Below the pieces are notes generated by a model. The model had not been told where the DNA came from and searched no databases. It saw only the letters and a program-made list of their open reading frames with translations. 6,736 bases of DNA from Thermoplasmata archaeon (lineage in GTDB: Archaea; Thermoplasmatota; E2; DHVEG-1; B8-G13): assembly GCA_021162485.1 (NCBI GenBank), contig JAGGYP010000034.1, positions 1 to 6,736 on the forward strand, read 5' to 3'. This document shows, piece after piece, positions 5,784-6,736 of this stretch (position 1 is its first letter; every line of letters starts with the position of its first letter). The translations under genes were made by a program, and so were the position numbers.

Positions 5784-5848
5784 CGTGTTCTACGGCTGTC
5801 TCTCTAATAGTTGATGAGTTAAAAAATGTAAAACTACTTAAATATTGA
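5766..5848 (+). pseudogene. displaced C-terminal tail of the DUF2085 gene (shifted frame)
   Basis: From about 5766 the frame one base back reads VLTGIACSTAVSLIVDELKN and ends in VKLLKY and TGA at 5846-5848. It has no start codon or ribosome binding site of its own. Its hydrophobic segment supplies the final membrane helix that is missing from the upstream frame. The fit at the junction (ITG then VLTG) needs only one inserted G. With the repair the protein is about 180 residues. Confidence 0.8.
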
Positions 5849-5858
5849 GAATATTTAG
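5838..5858 (+). promoter_or_regulatory. putative TATA region for the proline-rich zinc-ribbon gene
   Basis: TTAAATA at 5838-5844 and ATATTTAG just after it are TATA-like. They predict a transcript start near 5867-5880, upstream of the GAGGGGA ribosome binding site at 5897-5903. The element overlaps the repaired end of the DUF2085 gene. Confidence 0.4.
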
Positions 5859-5908
5859 TTAACTAGAAAAGTGAGGAGAGAAAAATTTAGAATTTAGAGG
5901 GGAAGACC

Positions 5909-6451
5909 ATGGCAGATACTATAAAAATTGCAATTGCTATCCTTGTGATAGGTTTGATATTTTTTGTAGTAGCAGATATTGCTTTTCTTCTGCTGGAGGA
6001 TTCCAAACTAACAGTTTTTGCCATAGGTGCTGTGGGAGTGATATTCTCATTGGTTGGCATTATATTGATGTTCATGGCTTTAGATATAAAACTAAAAATC
6101 AGTAGTAAAAAAACCATGGAAAAAGAAGAACAACCTAAATACGCTCCTACACCTACGCCAGCTGCTCAACCGGCTCCGCAGCAGCAATATGTACCACCGC
6201 CACAACCCGTTACAAAACCTGTAACCCCCCCTCCGCAACCTACACCACAGCCAGCATACACACCTCCTTCACCGCAACCTAGGATGGAGGCACGATCAGC
6301 ACAGGTTGAGATAGAAACTCCAAAGGCTCAGGGAGAGGTTAAAAAGGTAAGATGCCCAGCTTGTTCAACAGTTTTTACATATGTTAAAAATCCAAAGGGT
6401 CCAACCTGGGTAAAATGCCCAAGCTGTGGAAAAGAAGGAGTTGTTTACTAA
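5909..6451 (+). CDS. membrane-anchored protein with proline-rich linker and C-terminal zinc ribbon
   Basis: 180 residues. The ATG at 5909 is preceded by GAGGGGA at 5897-5903 with 5 bases of spacing. Helix 1 lies at ~5-29 (IAIAILVIGLIFFVVADIAFLLL) and helix 2 at ~34-58 (TVFAIGAVGVIFSLVGIILMFMAL). A basic segment (KLKISSKK, 61-68) marks the cytoplasmic side. Residues ~76-125 are a Pro/Gln/Thr-rich flexible linker (PAPQQQYVPPPQP and similar). The C-terminus is a zinc ribbon: Cys149/Cys152 (CPAC) and Cys170/Cys173 (CPSCG), ending KEGVVY. The linker would let the ribbon reach away from the membrane. The ribbon may bind nucleic acid or protein, or play a structural role; nothing in the sequence decides this. 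It lies downstream of the other zinc-ribbon membrane gene and DUF2085, possibly with its own promoter, and converges with the next gene four bases beyond its stop. Confidence 0.85.
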   Translation: MADTIKIAIAILVIGLIFFVVADIAFLLLEDSKLTVFAIGAVGVIFSLVGIILMFMALDIKLKISSKKTMEKEEQPKYAPTPTPAAQPAPQQQYVPPPQPVTKPVTPPPQPTPQPAYTPPSPQPRMEARSAQVEIETPKAQGEVKKVRCPACSTVFTYVKNPKGPTWVKCPSCGKEGVVY

Positions 6452-6455
6452 AAAA

Positions 6456-6736
6456 TTATTCTTTGATTATTCTTCTCCTTTTGCTTTTTGGCAAAGTCAT
6501 TATCAAAACCCTTTTTGTGGCATACCAGTAAAGAATGATGCTATATACTACGATCAAAATCTGTAGAAACTCTAGGTTGTATTCATCACTTACTAGAGAA
6601 ACCACCATCAAAGGAATTTGAAATAATACAGCATAGATGAAATATCTCCACACTCTATCTGACTTAACACCATACCCAATATAGATACCAGTTGCACCAT
6701 GGAAAAAAATAAAACCTATTGCGCCAAGTGTAACAA
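6456..6736 (-). CDS. 3' end of a multi-helix membrane protein (5' partial)
   Basis: The frame is open from the right edge of the window to the stop at 6456-6458, giving 92 visible residues. A GTG at 6653 could be taken for a start, but the upstream frame is open and clearly membrane-like, so the gene begins outside the window. Visible parts: a helix with GAIGFIFFHGATGIYIGYG, a short charged turn (KSDRVW), a second helix (YFIYAVLFQIPLMVVSLV), an acidic loop (SDEYN), a third helix (LQILIVVYSIILYWYA) and a strongly basic tail (PKSKRRRIIKE), which is probably cytoplasmic. The His in the first helix followed by a glycine-rich GIYIGYG recalls some intramembrane metalloprotease-like families (PrsW/YhfC style), but the zinc-binding region would lie outside the window. 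This is only a hint. Its stop lies four bases from the stop of the convergent zinc-ribbon gene. Confidence 0.65.
   Translation of the reverse strand, partial: VTLGAIGFIFFHGATGIYIGYGVKSDRVWRYFIYAVLFQIPLMVVSLVSDEYNLEFLQILIVVYSIILYWYATKRVLIMTLPKSKRRRIIKE

Noticed and set aside
5781..5848. Read-through or pyrrolysine decoding of the TAG that ends the DUF2085 frame
   Set aside because: Beyond the TAG the same frame gives only RVLRLSL and a stop. The family-like continuation is in a different frame, so a frameshift explains it better.
1..6736. CRISPR array, insertion sequence, phage or toxin-antitoxin cassette
   Set aside because: No regularly spaced repeats, transposase or integrase motifs, terminal inverted repeats, or recognisable toxin-antitoxin pair were seen.

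Overview
The window looks like a compact, AT-rich euryarchaeal chromosome segment. The archaeal signs are ribosomal protein L40e, the archaeal/eukaryotic form of prolyl-tRNA synthetase with its C-terminal zinc domain and terminal tyrosine, TATA-box-like elements about 25-30 bases before likely transcript starts, and GGAG/GGGG-type ribosome binding sites. Small membrane proteins with zinc ribbons, one carrying a carboxypeptidase-regulatory-like domain, recall Thermoplasmata-related sediment archaea. That lineage assignment comes from memory of protein styles and is tentative.

Layout, left to right. (1) The 3' end of an unrecognised membrane-associated protein (1-610, +). (2) A 74-residue conserved-looking small protein (682-906, +). 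It meets tail to tail, with no gap, the SPOUT tRNA 2'-O-methyltransferase TrmJ (about 907-1599, -), which follows a small two-helix membrane protein (1645-2022, -). (3) A divergent promoter region with a 12-bp direct repeat, then a small secreted protein with a CxxCH motif (2149-2547, +; start revised from the first ATG). (4) Prolyl-tRNA synthetase (2620-4038, -) preceded by the 49-residue L40e gene (4117-4266, -), an informational pair. (5) Across a divergent promoter, a zinc-ribbon/membrane/beta-sandwich protein (4451-5326, +) overlapping a DUF2085-type membrane protein (5304 onward, +). The DUF2085 reading frame is broken by an apparent single-base loss near 5766. (6) A membrane-anchored, proline-rich, C-terminal zinc-ribbon protein (5909-6451, +), convergent with the 3' end of an unrecognised multi-helix membrane protein (6456-6736, -) that runs off the window.

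Two themes can be supported: translation (TrmJ for tRNA, ProRS for charging, L40e for the ribosome) and small cell-envelope proteins of unknown job. I see no CRISPR array, transposase, phage gene, tRNA or rRNA, and no multi-gene system that I would call a new defence or metabolic system. The most useful observations are the frameshift in the DUF2085 gene, the missing canonical start of trmJ, the revised start and CxxCH motif of the secreted protein, the L40e gene (easily missed because of its size), and the paired membrane zinc-ribbon proteins.
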